Assembly: GCA_030765525.1 (NCBI GenBank)
Contig: JAVCCK010000019.1
Location: 1 to 64,000, forward strand
DNA: 64,000 nucleotides
Origin: Candidatus Lernaella stagnicola
GTDB lineage: Bacteria; Lernaellota; Lernaellaia; Lernaellales; Lernaellaceae
Reading direction: 5' to 3'
In this document: in pieces, positions 41,536 through 50,929 of the stretch
Position numbering within the stretch: the stretch's first letter is position 1
How the letters are laid out: every line of letters begins with the position of its first letter
Translations under genes and position numbers: made by a program
Notes under the pieces: generated by a model
Told to the model about the DNA's origin: nothing
The model's database searches: none
Seen by the model: the letters and a program-made list of their open reading frames with translations, nothing else

Positions 41536-43647
41536 TCAGCAGCCGCAGCCGCCGCCGTCGTTATCGTCGTCATCGTCATCGGCGGGGTTGCCGCCGGTCG
41601 CGTCATCGTCGCCGGAATCGTCGTCGCCGGAATCGTCGTCGCCGGAATCGTCATCGCCGGCAGAGTCGTCATCGCCGGGCGCTGCGTCCTCCAGGCCGGT
41701 AATCACCAACGAAAAACGCTGCGGCCCCTCGGGCACGCCCGCAGCCGTCACGACGATCTCGACGGGCGCTTTGCCGTCGAGGTCGAAGGTGATCTGCTCG
41801 ACCGGATCGCGCTCGTTCACGGCCCGCGTCGCCAGGTCGCCGGGATTGGCCGGATCGAGCGTCCACGGCAGGATGGTCCCGTCCGCGGCCACCAACGTCA
41901 GGTCTAGATCGTTGACCAGCGTGCGCTCCGCCAGCAGCGAGCCGGCAACGTCAGTCCACGCCAAGGTCACTTTGATCGGGTCGCCGGTGGGCTCGAGTTG
42001 CAACCGGTACTCTCCGCCTTGATCGAGCGATTCTTCAACGATCAACGCACCGTCGATCAAATCGAGGGTCGCGGGCACGTCCAGCCCGCCGAAACCGTAT
42101 TGGTAGTCCGGTCCCGGCTGTCCCAACTCGGTGGCGCCATGAATGAACAGCGCTTTCATCGTCGAGGCCCACGCATCTTCGCCGCCGATTTGCCGGCGCC
42201 AGTATTCCTGCGCCAACGCGACGGAACCGGTGACGACGGGCGAAGCCATGCTCGTGCCGCACATCGACATGTAGTCCGTGTCGGGTCCGGAAAAGGGTCC
42301 GCTGCAACTGACCAAGCCGCCGGTAACCGAGCAGCCCGGCGCGCTGATGTCCGGTCGCATACGGCCGTCGTCGGTCGGCCCCCAACTGGAGAAGGGCGTC
42401 ATGGATTGGTCTTCTTTGTTGACCGCGCCCACAGTGATGGAATTCTTGGCCGTCGCGGGCGGCGCGGTAGTGTAGTAGGCGTTCCCACAAGCGCCGTCGT
42501 TGTTGCCGCGCTCGTTGCCGTTGGCCCACACGATCGTGATGCGGCCGAAGGCTTCGCCGATGATGCCGTCGATCAACTGCGCGGTACGCTCGTAGTCGCC
42601 TTCCTTGTCGCAAAAGATCGACCCGAGTTGGGAGATGTTCGAACCGATGGAATTGTTGGACACCGACGCGCCCGCGGCGATGGCGTCGCGGTAGGCGCTC
42701 TCCATGTTGCCGGGTTGGTTGTACAACGGCGGTAACGTGGGTATCGGCAGGATCGTCGTGGAGATGATCTCCGCCTCGGGAGCCATCCCGCGCCAGAAGC
42801 CGTCCGACGCCGTGCCGTCGCCGGCGATCGTGCAGGAAACGTGCGTGGCGTGGCCGATGATATCCGGCATGGAGAAGCCGCTGGTCGTCACGCGACCGGC
42901 GAGATCCGGGTGCGCGTTGGCGCCGGTGGCCGGGGAGCCTCCGTCGAGCACGAACGCTTTCACGCCCGCGCCGCTCACCGAATACGGCGGCTCTTGCGCG
43001 ATGTCGGCCCCGGTAGTGACGCGCGCCGTGTTCATCATGGGAGCCAACGCCGGTCCGGCCTCGGCGACCCACACGACCTGGTCACGCGCGGCCAGGTTTT
43101 CGATTTCCGCCGCGTCGAGCGTGACGATAAAGGAGTTGGTCAGCGTGGCGTAGTCGTGTTGTTCGGCGTCGAAGTCGGCGAGGACCCGTTCAGCCGCCGT
43201 GCGGCCGACATCCAAATGAAAACCGACGTCCACCACCCGGCGACCGAATCCGGCGTCGCTATGTGGGGCGAAACGTCCCTCTCGAACGGCGGTGTGCAAC
43301 TTGTCCGACGCGCGGATTTCACCCACCCACCGCAACGTCGCGCGGTCGCTTTTGGGTAGGGAGACCTCGGCCGCGACAGCCGCGATGTACGCGTTGCCGC
43401 CGACGGAACGCAACAGACGAAGCCCACGCGCCGCGAGCTGGTCCCGGGTTGCCGCGTTGGGTAACCGGTCGAATTGCACAAAGGCATGGCGACCGGAGAA
43501 TTGCGACAGGGCGGCGTCGACGTCGAGTGATGTGGGGGTGAAGTGCCGCGCGTGCAGCCTAACTTCACGATCTGCGGCCATCGCGGAACCGGCCGCGATC
43601 ACCAACGAAAGCAGGAGGATTAAAACAATCAAACGGTGTTTCATCAC
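41536..43647 (-). CDS. Secreted subtilisin-like serine protease with an Asp-rich C-terminal tail
   Basis: 703 residues with a signal peptide to about residue 24 (GSAMA). An inhibitor/propeptide-like region is at 30-205. The S8 catalytic domain has Asp235 (VLDGG), His266 (GHATHV), the oxyanion Asn in WANGN and Ser466 (GTSMASP). A beta-sandwich P-domain-like module (about 530-650) follows. The last 50 residues are DDDSG repeats, DDDDDDND, and end GGGCGC. Signal peptide and triad are intact, so an active secreted protease is expected. The ending places two Cys at the very C-terminus, which could be a lipidation or sorting tag. No transmembrane segment follows it, unlike MYXO-CTERM. Confidence 0.9.
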   Translation of the reverse strand: MMKHRLIVLILLLSLVIAAGSAMAADREVRLHARHFTPTSLDVDAALSQFSGRHAFVQFDRLPNAATRDQLAARGLRLLRSVGGNAYIAAVAAEVSLPKSDRATLRWVGEIRASDKLHTAVREGRFAPHSDAGFGRRVVDVGFHLDVGRTAAERVLADFDAEQHDYATLTNSFIVTLDAAEIENLAARDQVVWVAEAGPALAPMMNTARVTTGADIAQEPPYSVSGAGVKAFVLDGGSPATGANAHPDLAGRVTTSGFSMPDIIGHATHVSCTIAGDGTASDGFWRGMAPEAEIISTTILPIPTLPPLYNQPGNMESAYRDAIAAGASVSNNSIGSNISQLGSIFCDKEGDYERTAQLIDGIIGEAFGRITIVWANGNERGNNDGACGNAYYTTAPPATAKNSITVGAVNKEDQSMTPFSSWGPTDDGRMRPDISAPGCSVTGGLVSCSGPFSGPDTDYMSMCGTSMASPVVTGSVALAQEYWRRQIGGEDAWASTMKALFIHGATELGQPGPDYQYGFGGLDVPATLDLIDGALIVEESLDQGGEYRLQLEPTGDPIKVTLAWTDVAGSLLAERTLVNDLDLTLVAADGTILPWTLDPANPGDLATRAVNERDPVEQITFDLDGKAPVEIVVTAAGVPEGPQRFSLVITGLEDAAPGDDDSAGDDDSGDDDSGDDDSGDDDATGGNPADDDDDDNDGGGCGC
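41606..41660 (-). repeat. 15-bp tandem repeat coding DDDSG units
   Basis: A unit close to gccggaatcgtcgtc begins at 41611, 41626 and 41641 with a period of 15 bp. It codes the repeated five-residue unit in the subtilisin tail. Confidence 0.85.
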
Positions 43648-43730
43648 GTATCCTTCGAATCACGCGGATCCTCGCATACAAGCCGGAGCAACATGATAAG
43701 CATTGTGTCCCAAGACGCCAGAGGCAGCGT

Positions 43731-44621
43731 TCAGGTATCGTCGCGAACGGGTCTCACGCAGTTTCGGCCGGCAGCTTTGGCTTCGTCGAGGCGGCGGTCG
43801 GCTTCGGCGATCCACGCCTCGGCCGACACGTTCTCGCCGTTCGCTTCGGCCAGGCCCATGGAAAGAGTCACGGAAATCGCTTGTTCTTCGAAAGAAAAGT
43901 GGGTGCTTTCGACACGCTGGCGCAAGCGCTCGGCAATGGCGATCGCCCCGGTCATGGTCGTCTCGGGGAGCAGCACCGCGAATTTCTCGCCGCCCCACCG
44001 GCAGAACACGTCGCCCGCGCGAAGTGCCCCGAACACCAGATTGCCCAGTTGGGTCAGCACGCGGTCGCCGGCGAGTTCGCCGAAACGATCGTTGATGTTT
44101 TGGAAGCGGTCGAGATCCATGAACACCAAAGTGATGGGCCGTTTGTAGCGTTTGAGCCGGTACAAGCCGTGCCCGATTTCTTTTTTGAAATGCGACCGGT
44201 TAAACGCGCCGGTGAGCGGATCGGTGGTCATGACGCGAACGATCACGGCGTGGTAGGACGTCTCGATGTTGTCGTTGTGCAGGAACTTGAAGAGGCTTCG
44301 CCCGATGGCGATGCGGTCGCCGTCCGCCAAACGCTGCCGCGCGATCGGCGTGCCGTTGACGAGCGTGATGTTCGTCGACTCCAAATCGACGATGGACACG
44401 CCTTCGGGTTCCGGTTCGAAGCGACAGTGATGCCGCGAAACCGAGGCGTCGGCCAGGTGGATATCGCAGTCCGGGGCGCGGCCGGCTAAAAGCGATTCCT
44501 CTTCGATCAGATACCGGCGTCCCGGATACTCGCCGTAAACCATCACGAGACAAGCATAGCCTGAGTTGGCGGAGTCGCCGGTTGGTTCCTGGATTTCCTG
44601 CGGACGTGTGGGGTCGTCCAT
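43731..44621 (-). CDS. FHA-domain protein with a degenerate GGDEF (diguanylate cyclase-like) domain
   Basis: 296 residues with GGAGG before the ATG. An FHA domain spans about 25-110 (LLAGRAPDCDIHLADASVSRHH, then DLESTNITLVNG), binding phosphothreonine. A GGDEF domain spans about 125-290. The active-site motif is GGEKF at 210-214, so the fourth residue is Lys where active enzymes carry Glu. The inhibitory site RxxD is present as RAGD at 201-204, five residues before it. It may thus bind c-di-GMP without making it, or have reduced activity. It lies 20 bp downstream of the WD40 Ser/Thr kinase on the same strand, so the kinase may phosphorylate what this FHA binds. Confidence 0.88.
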   Translation of the reverse strand: MDDPTRPQEIQEPTGDSANSGYACLVMVYGEYPGRRYLIEEESLLAGRAPDCDIHLADASVSRHHCRFEPEPEGVSIVDLESTNITLVNGTPIARQRLADGDRIAIGRSLFKFLHNDNIETSYHAVIVRVMTTDPLTGAFNRSHFKKEIGHGLYRLKRYKRPITLVFMDLDRFQNINDRFGELAGDRVLTQLGNLVFGALRAGDVFCRWGGEKFAVLLPETTMTGAIAIAERLRQRVESTHFSFEEQAISVTLSMGLAEANGENVSAEAWIAEADRRLDEAKAAGRNCVRPVRDDT

Positions 44622-44641
44622 CTTCGCCTCCGAATCCCCGG

Positions 44642-47600
44642 TTACGGAGCGCGCTTAACCACGCGCTCGGTCCACGGCGCTAAATCCGAACCATTCAAGT
44701 GCGCGCCCGCCTCACTTTCGGCCTGCCGCAACAAGCCTTCGGGGTCGCGATGCCAGTAATCGAAATCGATGGGATACACGATGATGTCTTCTTTGTCGTC
44801 GACGGCGAATGCGTCACCGCGGGGCGTAAAAGCAATGCTCGCCACTTCGTAGGATACCCGAATCGTCTGTAATAAGCAGCCGGTGTCGGCGTCCCAAAGA
44901 CGCGCGGTGCGGTCGTCGCTGCCGGTAAGCAGCCGCCGGCCGTCGGGCGAGAACTCCACGTAGTTAACCCACTCGTTGTGCCCGGTGATGACCGCAAGCG
45001 GCTCACCGGTTTCAACGCGCCAGAGTCGCACGGTCTTGTCGCGCCCGGAGGACGCAAGGACCTGGCCGTCCGGTGAGAAGCTCACGCCGGACACCCAATG
45101 AGTGTGCCCCTCGAGGGTGCGCGCCAGGGTCCGTTTTTCGACATCCCACAAGCGCACCGTTTTATCGAATGCCGCGCCCGCGACGTAGCGCCCGTCGGGC
45201 GAAAAATCGATGGTCCAAACGATATCCTTGGCGTCAGTGAACGTGGCGAGAGGCCGCGCGGTTTGCACGTCCCACAAGCGCACGGTTTTGTCGCGCCCGG
45301 CCGACGCAAGCAGAAGTCCGTCGGGCGAAAAGGCCAGCGAACGGATCGCGCCTTCGTGGCCGGTCAACGTTGCGATGGGTTGAAGCGTGTCGAGTCGCCA
45401 GAGCTTGATCGTGCGGTCGCCGCCGGCCGTGGCGAAGGTAGTGCCGTCGGGCGAAAAGCAAACCGAAAGCACGCCCTGTTCGTGAGCGGGAACGTCGGCG
45501 CGCAGCTTACCGGTTTCCATGTCCCACAGTTTCAAGGTGTTGTCCCACGACGCCGAGGCGAGCAAGGCGCCATCGGGCGAGAAGGAAAACGAAACGATGC
45601 GATCGTCGTGACCGTGCAGGGTTTTGACCATGTTGAGCCGCGCGACGCGCCACACCTTGATCGTTTTGTCTCCGCTGGCCGAGACGATGTGCTCGTCGCC
45701 CGGTTCAAACGCGACGGCAAAAACCCCGTCGGCGTGACCGACGACCGTTTCGATCAGTCGGCGTTGCGGCACGTCCCACAATTTCAGCGTTTTGTCCCAA
45801 CCGGCGGTCACCAGCCGGCGACCGTCGGCGGAGAAAGCCAAGCCGCGCACGCCGTCGGTGTGTCCTTCCAAGGTGCCGATGCGGCGGCGTGTCTCCACAT
45901 CCCACAAATGGACCTTGGCGTCCCAGGCGCCGGTCGCCAGGATTTTGCTGTCGGGGGTGAAGGCGGCGGCGGTGATTTCGTCGTCGTGACCGCGCAACAC
46001 GGCGACAGTGCGGCCGGTGACGGCGTCACGCAGGCGAATGGTTTTGTCGCGACCGACTGTGGCCAGCCAGCGCCCATCGGGGGAGAAGGTGACGTCTTCC
46101 ACGACGCCTTGGTGGTCGTCCCAAGTGGCCACGGCGACGCCGTCGGCGAGGTTCCACAGGCGCAGGGTTTTGTCACGCCCGACCGAAGCGGCCACGTCGC
46201 CCTTCGGAGAAACCGCGACGGCCCGCACTTCGCCGACGTGACCGGTCAAAGTGCCGAGTCTCTCGCCGGTTTGGGGGTTCCACACGATCAAGACGCCGTC
46301 ACGACCGGCCGAGATCAGTCGCGTTCCGCCGGCAAAAAAAGCGACGTCGCGCACGCTGTCGGCATGGCCGGTCAGAACGCGGATCGGGCGATGGAAGCGG
46401 GCGTGCCAGATTCGAATCACTTTATCGCCGCCCGCCGAGGCGAGCAGTGAGCCGTCGGGCGAATAGGCCACGGCGGTGACATTGTCGGTGTGGCCGACCA
46501 GAACGTCATCGAAACTCAAATATCCATGCACCGCGGCTTGATACAGCACGGAGTGCGACGGCGAGACGCGCAACGCGGCGTCGGTTTGCTCCATGTTCGA
46601 CAACTGCGGGTAGCGGTAGGGGCCGAAAGGATTGTAGGGGTTGTGAACCAGCGACGCGGCGGAAAACACCTTGGCCACCAGGAAGTCGCGGCGGCCGAAC
46701 GCTTCCAGCGCCTTTTCGGACAGGAAGTTGGCGATGTTGAAGTGGACTTCGCGCTCGTTTCGTTCCGCCGTTTCCAGCGCCGTGCGCGCCGCGCCGTAAG
46801 CACGCCAGACGAGCGCCGAGCCGACAACCAGCGTCACGGCAAGCAGCGCGATCAATGCGCTGAGCGCTTTGTTTTTTCTCACGAAGCGGCGCAGGAGTTC
46901 CAGCGAACCGTATTCGTAGGCGGCGATGCGGTGACCGGCGCGAAAGGCGTGCACCTCTTCGGCAAGTTCGCCCGCGGTTTCGTAGCGCTCACCGGGGTCG
47001 CGACACAACGCCTTTTCGGCCACCGCGGCCAAATCCGGCGGGGCTTCGGCGCACACTTCGCGCACGGGCCGCACGGTTTCGCTTTTAACCCGGTCGATGA
47101 TCTCGCTGGGCACGCGCCCTTCGAAGGGGCTGCTGCCGGTGAGGATTTTGTAGAGCACCGCCCCGAGCGACCAGACGTCCGAGCGCTCGTCGATCTGCTC
47201 GATGAGGCCTTCGGCTTGCTCGGGACTCATGTAGGTCGGCGTGCCGATCGCCTGGCCGACGACCGTGTGGCCGGCGACGCGCAACTGCTCGACGCTGCGT
47301 TCGATTTCCAGGCCGCGATCGTCGCGCTGACCGCGCACTTTGGCCAAGCCCCAATCGAGCACGACGGTCACTCCGAAGCGGCCAAGCATGATGTTGCTCG
47401 GCTTGACGTCGCGGTGGATCACGCCACGCGAGTGCGCGTAGGCGAGCGCTTGGCAAACGTCTTCAAAGTGCCCCAACAACTGCAGGCGGTCGTCGAGATT
47501 GCGGCAGGCGGCGAGCGCTTCGTCCAAGGTGTCGCCACGCACGAGCTTCATGGTGTAGTAGAAGGTGCCGTCGTCGCGGCGGCCGATTTCGTAAACCGGG

Positions 47601-48166
47601 ACGATGCTGGGGTGCTCGAGTTGCCCGGTGACGCGCGCCTCACGCAGAAAGCGGGCCGTGCGGGCCAAGGCCACGCGTTGGAGCTGTTCGTATTCGGAGT
47701 CCGACGCGTCGTCCGGCTCAACAAAGGGCAGCAGTTCCTTGACGGCCACTTCGCGCGCCAGGTGGTCGTCGAACGCCACCAGTACCCGCCCCAGCGCACC
47801 GCGCCCGATTTCCGCCGCATTCTTGTCCGGCGCTCGAAACACGTAGCGACCCGCCGCCTCGGGCGTGGCGGGCAGCAACGCTTCATCCTCGGAATCGGCC
47901 GCCGTCGAGTCGTCGGACAGTCCGGCTAGAAGGGAGGGCGTTGAATCGATCTGGGCTTGAATGCGAGCCTCGTACAATTCGCGGGCCATCATGTCGAGGA
48001 TGTCACGCTGGGCGGTGGAGATCGCGCCCTCGGCCACGAGCACCTCGAGAAAATCGGCCGGACCGGCGGCGGTCATCCGGGCGGCGTATTCCTTGGCCCG
48101 GGTGGCGTCGATCGCGCCCATTTCGATGGCCAGCAAGGCCAGGAAGAGATTTCGGTTGCGGCTCAC
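44642..48166 (-). CDS. Membrane Ser/Thr protein kinase with 14 WD40 repeats
   Basis: I use GTG 48166, with GGAGGA just upstream; an in-frame GTG at 48196 is an alternative. The product is 1174 residues. A short N-terminal helical region precedes a PknB-type kinase: GRGALGRVLVAFDD with catalytic Lys in VAVKEL, HRDVKPSN at 251-258, DWG (in place of DFG) and YMSPEQAEG. One transmembrane helix lies at about 432-455, giving a cytoplasmic kinase and an outside repeat region. I count 14 WD40 units between about 550 and 1150, enough for two seven-bladed propellers. The repeats probably sense or scaffold a partner. It is the upstream neighbour of the FHA-GGDEF gene. Confidence 0.93.
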   Translation of the reverse strand: MSRNRNLFLALLAIEMGAIDATRAKEYAARMTAAGPADFLEVLVAEGAISTAQRDILDMMARELYEARIQAQIDSTPSLLAGLSDDSTAADSEDEALLPATPEAAGRYVFRAPDKNAAEIGRGALGRVLVAFDDHLAREVAVKELLPFVEPDDASDSEYEQLQRVALARTARFLREARVTGQLEHPSIVPVYEIGRRDDGTFYYTMKLVRGDTLDEALAACRNLDDRLQLLGHFEDVCQALAYAHSRGVIHRDVKPSNIMLGRFGVTVVLDWGLAKVRGQRDDRGLEIERSVEQLRVAGHTVVGQAIGTPTYMSPEQAEGLIEQIDERSDVWSLGAVLYKILTGSSPFEGRVPSEIIDRVKSETVRPVREVCAEAPPDLAAVAEKALCRDPGERYETAGELAEEVHAFRAGHRIAAYEYGSLELLRRFVRKNKALSALIALLAVTLVVGSALVWRAYGAARTALETAERNEREVHFNIANFLSEKALEAFGRRDFLVAKVFSAASLVHNPYNPFGPYRYPQLSNMEQTDAALRVSPSHSVLYQAAVHGYLSFDDVLVGHTDNVTAVAYSPDGSLLASAGGDKVIRIWHARFHRPIRVLTGHADSVRDVAFFAGGTRLISAGRDGVLIVWNPQTGERLGTLTGHVGEVRAVAVSPKGDVAASVGRDKTLRLWNLADGVAVATWDDHQGVVEDVTFSPDGRWLATVGRDKTIRLRDAVTGRTVAVLRGHDDEITAAAFTPDSKILATGAWDAKVHLWDVETRRRIGTLEGHTDGVRGLAFSADGRRLVTAGWDKTLKLWDVPQRRLIETVVGHADGVFAVAFEPGDEHIVSASGDKTIKVWRVARLNMVKTLHGHDDRIVSFSFSPDGALLASASWDNTLKLWDMETGKLRADVPAHEQGVLSVCFSPDGTTFATAGGDRTIKLWRLDTLQPIATLTGHEGAIRSLAFSPDGLLLASAGRDKTVRLWDVQTARPLATFTDAKDIVWTIDFSPDGRYVAGAAFDKTVRLWDVEKRTLARTLEGHTHWVSGVSFSPDGQVLASSGRDKTVRLWRVETGEPLAVITGHNEWVNYVEFSPDGRRLLTGSDDRTARLWDADTGCLLQTIRVSYEVASIAFTPRGDAFAVDDKEDIIVYPIDFDYWHRDPEGLLRQAESEAGAHLNGSDLAPWTERVVKRAP

Positions 48167-48258
48167 GCATCCTCCGGCGACTCCGACGCGAGACACAAGA
48201 GACGTGTCCGACCCGCGCCGGGTAAACGGATCATCGGCGAAAACCCGTCACCACTTGA

Positions 48259-49233
48259 TTACCCTAGGATATCACGACCGGCCGGTTTCTGTTCGCCGGT
48301 GAAAATGTCGCATTGGCGGCACGCGTTGGGCGGATCGGCGAAAAAGCGTCGGAACTCGGGCGAACGCCAGATGTCGATGAGCGGCGTCTCAGTAAGATTA
48401 CCGAACGTCACGCTGCGGAGCCTACAGCACGGCGTGACGTTGCCGTCCACATCGATATACGCGTGAAAAAGCGAGCGCAAACACAAGCGGTCGCCGTGTG
48501 TGGCCAGCCGCAACGGCCAGGACGGAGCGTTGATCGCCAGAACGCGCGTGCGACCCTTGGCGGCCCGCCGCGCGGCGTGGATGATGGCGATTTCCTCATC
48601 GGGTCCGGCTCGGGCCACGCCGGTCGTGAACCCGGTATCCAGACGCAGCAAGTTGACGATATCGACGCCGGTCCGACCGGCCAATTCGACCACCGCGGCG
48701 ATTTGATCGGCGGCGCCGGGACGCATCGTCGTTTGCATCACCAGGCGCAGTTGCGAACCCCGGCGGGCGTCGGCGAAGGCGCGCAAGTTGGCCAGTGTTT
48801 TGGCGGAAGCGGGGTGGCCCGTACCGGCCTCGCCGTCCACCGCATCCAGCGACAGGGAGACGGCGGCGACACCGAGCTGCGCCAGTTCGCGCACCAACTC
48901 GGGCGTTAGACCTTCGCCGTTGGTCGTCAGGCGCAGCTTTGTGCGGGGCGCGGCGGTACGAAACGCGGCGATCGACTCCAGCAGGCGCGGGTGCAGCAGC
49001 GTCTCGCCCCAGCCGCAGAGTCCCAGGTGTCGGACGCCGTCGAGGTTGCGCGCCAGAGCTGCCACGACCTCGTCGGACATGTGCCGCTCCGGGGCGCCGT
49101 TTTCGCGGCGCAGGCAGAAGCCGCAATGCCAGTCGCATACGTTGGTGAACTCGACCTGTAGATCGCGCGGGCGGCGGCTGCGACGTCGCGTCAATCCGGC
49201 GAGAAACGCGGCGGCTTTTTCGTAGGCAAGCAT
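48259..49233 (-). CDS. Radical SAM/SPASM-type protein
   Basis: 324 residues. The radical SAM cluster site is C33-x3-C37-x2-C40 (CDWHCGFC), followed by GLCGWGETLLHP and LRLTTNGEGLTP, typical of the family. A C-terminal SPASM-like region (CLRSLFHAYIDVDGNVTPCC, FGNLTETPLIDIWRSPEF, CRQCDI) can hold auxiliary Fe-S clusters. SPASM enzymes modify peptides or sugars by radical chemistry. It is 9 bp after the cobalamin-type radical SAM gene, so both are surely co-transcribed. Without a precursor peptide the substrate stays unknown. Confidence 0.88.
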   Translation of the reverse strand: MLAYEKAAAFLAGLTRRRSRRPRDLQVEFTNVCDWHCGFCLRRENGAPERHMSDEVVAALARNLDGVRHLGLCGWGETLLHPRLLESIAAFRTAAPRTKLRLTTNGEGLTPELVRELAQLGVAAVSLSLDAVDGEAGTGHPASAKTLANLRAFADARRGSQLRLVMQTTMRPGAADQIAAVVELAGRTGVDIVNLLRLDTGFTTGVARAGPDEEIAIIHAARRAAKGRTRVLAINAPSWPLRLATHGDRLCLRSLFHAYIDVDGNVTPCCRLRSVTFGNLTETPLIDIWRSPEFRRFFADPPNACRQCDIFTGEQKPAGRDILG

Positions 49234-49242
49234 GGACCCCGC

Positions 49243-50742
49243 CTACGGCTTGTCGTCGAGCGCCAGGCGCACGGTGGCATCCTGCCGCTTTTGCGGCGAC
49301 CAGTTGCGGTGCAGCCAGACGCTGAGGATTTTCATGTGCTTCCAGCGCATGTTCAACAAGTCTTTAAGAATGCCGCCGTACACGCGGCGGAAGAAGGTGC
49401 GCGCCACGTAATCGCCGCGCCACATTTTCCAGAAATTGCGGGGGTGGATCAGGGCCAGCAGCGCCGCGCCGGCAAAGCGGCTTTTTTGTATCCGGGTGTG
49501 ATGCCGAAACGCCGGGATGAAACGGTTGTGATAGAACATATCCCGCATTTCGTAGCCCTCTTGGATCAGGGTGTCGGCGGCAGGGACGCCCGGCATCGGG
49601 ATATAGCGGCAGTGGGTCGTCATATCCGCCACCTGGAACAATCCGCGATAGGGCCAAACATCGTGATCGGTGAAATCGTAGTCGCGGACAAACAAGCCGT
49701 AGACGAACACTCCGTGGGCGCGAAGACGACGGTACACCTCGCGGTATTCAGGCAAACCAAGGCCGACGTCTTTGTCGAAATCCTGCAGCATTCGTTGGTC
49801 GAGATTCTCGAAGCCGACCAATGCCATCTTCAGGCCCCCGGCCGCGGCGGCGTCGACCCAATCGGGATAGCGATAGATCGTTTCGGGGCGAATGAGCGCC
49901 CACATAGCCATGTCGAGATTTTTTGTCTGCTCAAATATTTCTTTGTCGCGCTCGCGGTGTGCACCGAAATTGTCGTCGGCAATGAGCAACTGCCGCACGC
50001 CACGCGCGTGCAGGTCGCGCAGTTCTTCCGCGACGCGCGCGGCGCTCTTGAAACGCTGGCGACGACGCCACATCGTACTCACGCAGCAAAACGTGCAACC
50101 GTGGCCGCAACCGCGAGCCGTTTCCAACGAGGCGGAACGGCCGTGCGGTGCCATGCCCAAGTCGTAGAGAGAGAAATCCACAACATCCCATCGCGGCAAC
50201 GGCAGATCGTCCAACGAATGAACAAACTCGCGGTCGGCCTCGACCACGGTGCGTTCGCCGTCGCGCCACGTAACCCCGGCGATGCCCGCCGGCGACTCTC
50301 CCGCCAGATAGCGCTGGGTCAATTCGGCGAAAGCTTGTTCCCCTTCTTGGCGAACGACGGCATCCACGCCGTGTTCCAACCAACGCTCGGCAAACATCGT
50401 GGCATGGTGCCCGCCCATGATGATTTTGGTGCGGGGCGCCAGTTGGCGGATGGCGCGGATTTGCATGTGGGTGTTCAGCGCGGTGACCGGCGAGACCACG
50501 CCCAAGGCGACGATCGGAAAATCGGCGGCCAGGCGTCCGAGCGCTTCCGGCGTGGCGCCGGGTTCGAAAACGCCATCATAGAACGCTACGCCTTCGCGCG
50601 GCACGGCGCCGGCCAGGGCGGGAAAGGTCGCGGCGGGGCAACGATACAAGTGGCGGCAGAAATCGTCCGCAATCGGCCAGGCATGATACCCGGGGGCCGG
50701 TTTCGCCAGCAGAATGGTCGGTTTGCCTTGAGGAGGGATCAT
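49243..50742 (-). CDS. Cobalamin-dependent-type radical SAM protein
   Basis: 499 residues, weak ribosome site (GGA about 12 nt before the ATG). Residues 1-190 follow the B12-binding fold common to B12-radical SAM proteins (FPALAGAVPREGVAFYDG, IMGGHHATM, VRQEGE), as is usual without the DxHxxG motif. The radical SAM site is C212-x3-C216-x2-C219 (ARGCGHGCTFC). The C-terminal region has the family-typical GFENLDQRMLQDFDK and a helical end. Related enzymes methylate or rearrange unactivated carbons in lipids, natural products or peptides. A promoter-like sequence lies upstream at 50896-50924. Confidence 0.85.
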   Translation of the reverse strand: MIPPQGKPTILLAKPAPGYHAWPIADDFCRHLYRCPAATFPALAGAVPREGVAFYDGVFEPGATPEALGRLAADFPIVALGVVSPVTALNTHMQIRAIRQLAPRTKIIMGGHHATMFAERWLEHGVDAVVRQEGEQAFAELTQRYLAGESPAGIAGVTWRDGERTVVEADREFVHSLDDLPLPRWDVVDFSLYDLGMAPHGRSASLETARGCGHGCTFCCVSTMWRRRQRFKSAARVAEELRDLHARGVRQLLIADDNFGAHRERDKEIFEQTKNLDMAMWALIRPETIYRYPDWVDAAAAGGLKMALVGFENLDQRMLQDFDKDVGLGLPEYREVYRRLRAHGVFVYGLFVRDYDFTDHDVWPYRGLFQVADMTTHCRYIPMPGVPAADTLIQEGYEMRDMFYHNRFIPAFRHHTRIQKSRFAGAALLALIHPRNFWKMWRGDYVARTFFRRVYGGILKDLLNMRWKHMKILSVWLHRNWSPQKRQDATVRLALDDKP

Positions 50743-50895
50743 GTCGCGTTTTTTTCCATTCAGCCGTTACCGCCGACGACCGGTGACGCAAGCAGCGACA
50801 CTGCGAAACACGTCGACGAGGTTCCGCTGCCGGATCGTTTTACTTGCCGCAAGCTACTCGCATCATCACGAAAAGACTTACTTTTTGCAGCGCTA

Positions 50896-50924
50896 ACGGT
50901 AGCAAATGCGCTGTGGGGTGACAA
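50896..50924 (-). promoter_or_regulatory. Putative promoter of the radical SAM pair
   Basis: On the minus strand TTGTCA, 17 bp, TACCGT with TG just before the -10 box. It lies about 150 bp before the ATG at 50742 and partly reaches into the gap after the GT-C gene. Confidence 0.35.
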
Positions 50925-50929
50925 GCGAA

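Noticed and set aside
44900-46500. Regularly spaced DNA similarity of about 126 bp
   Set aside because: These are the WD40 units of the kinase gene and not a CRISPR or mobile repeat.
46490-47929. A 479-codon plus-strand open frame
   Set aside because: Opposite the Ser/Thr kinase gene and lacking a recognisable domain. It is a G+C-driven shadow frame.
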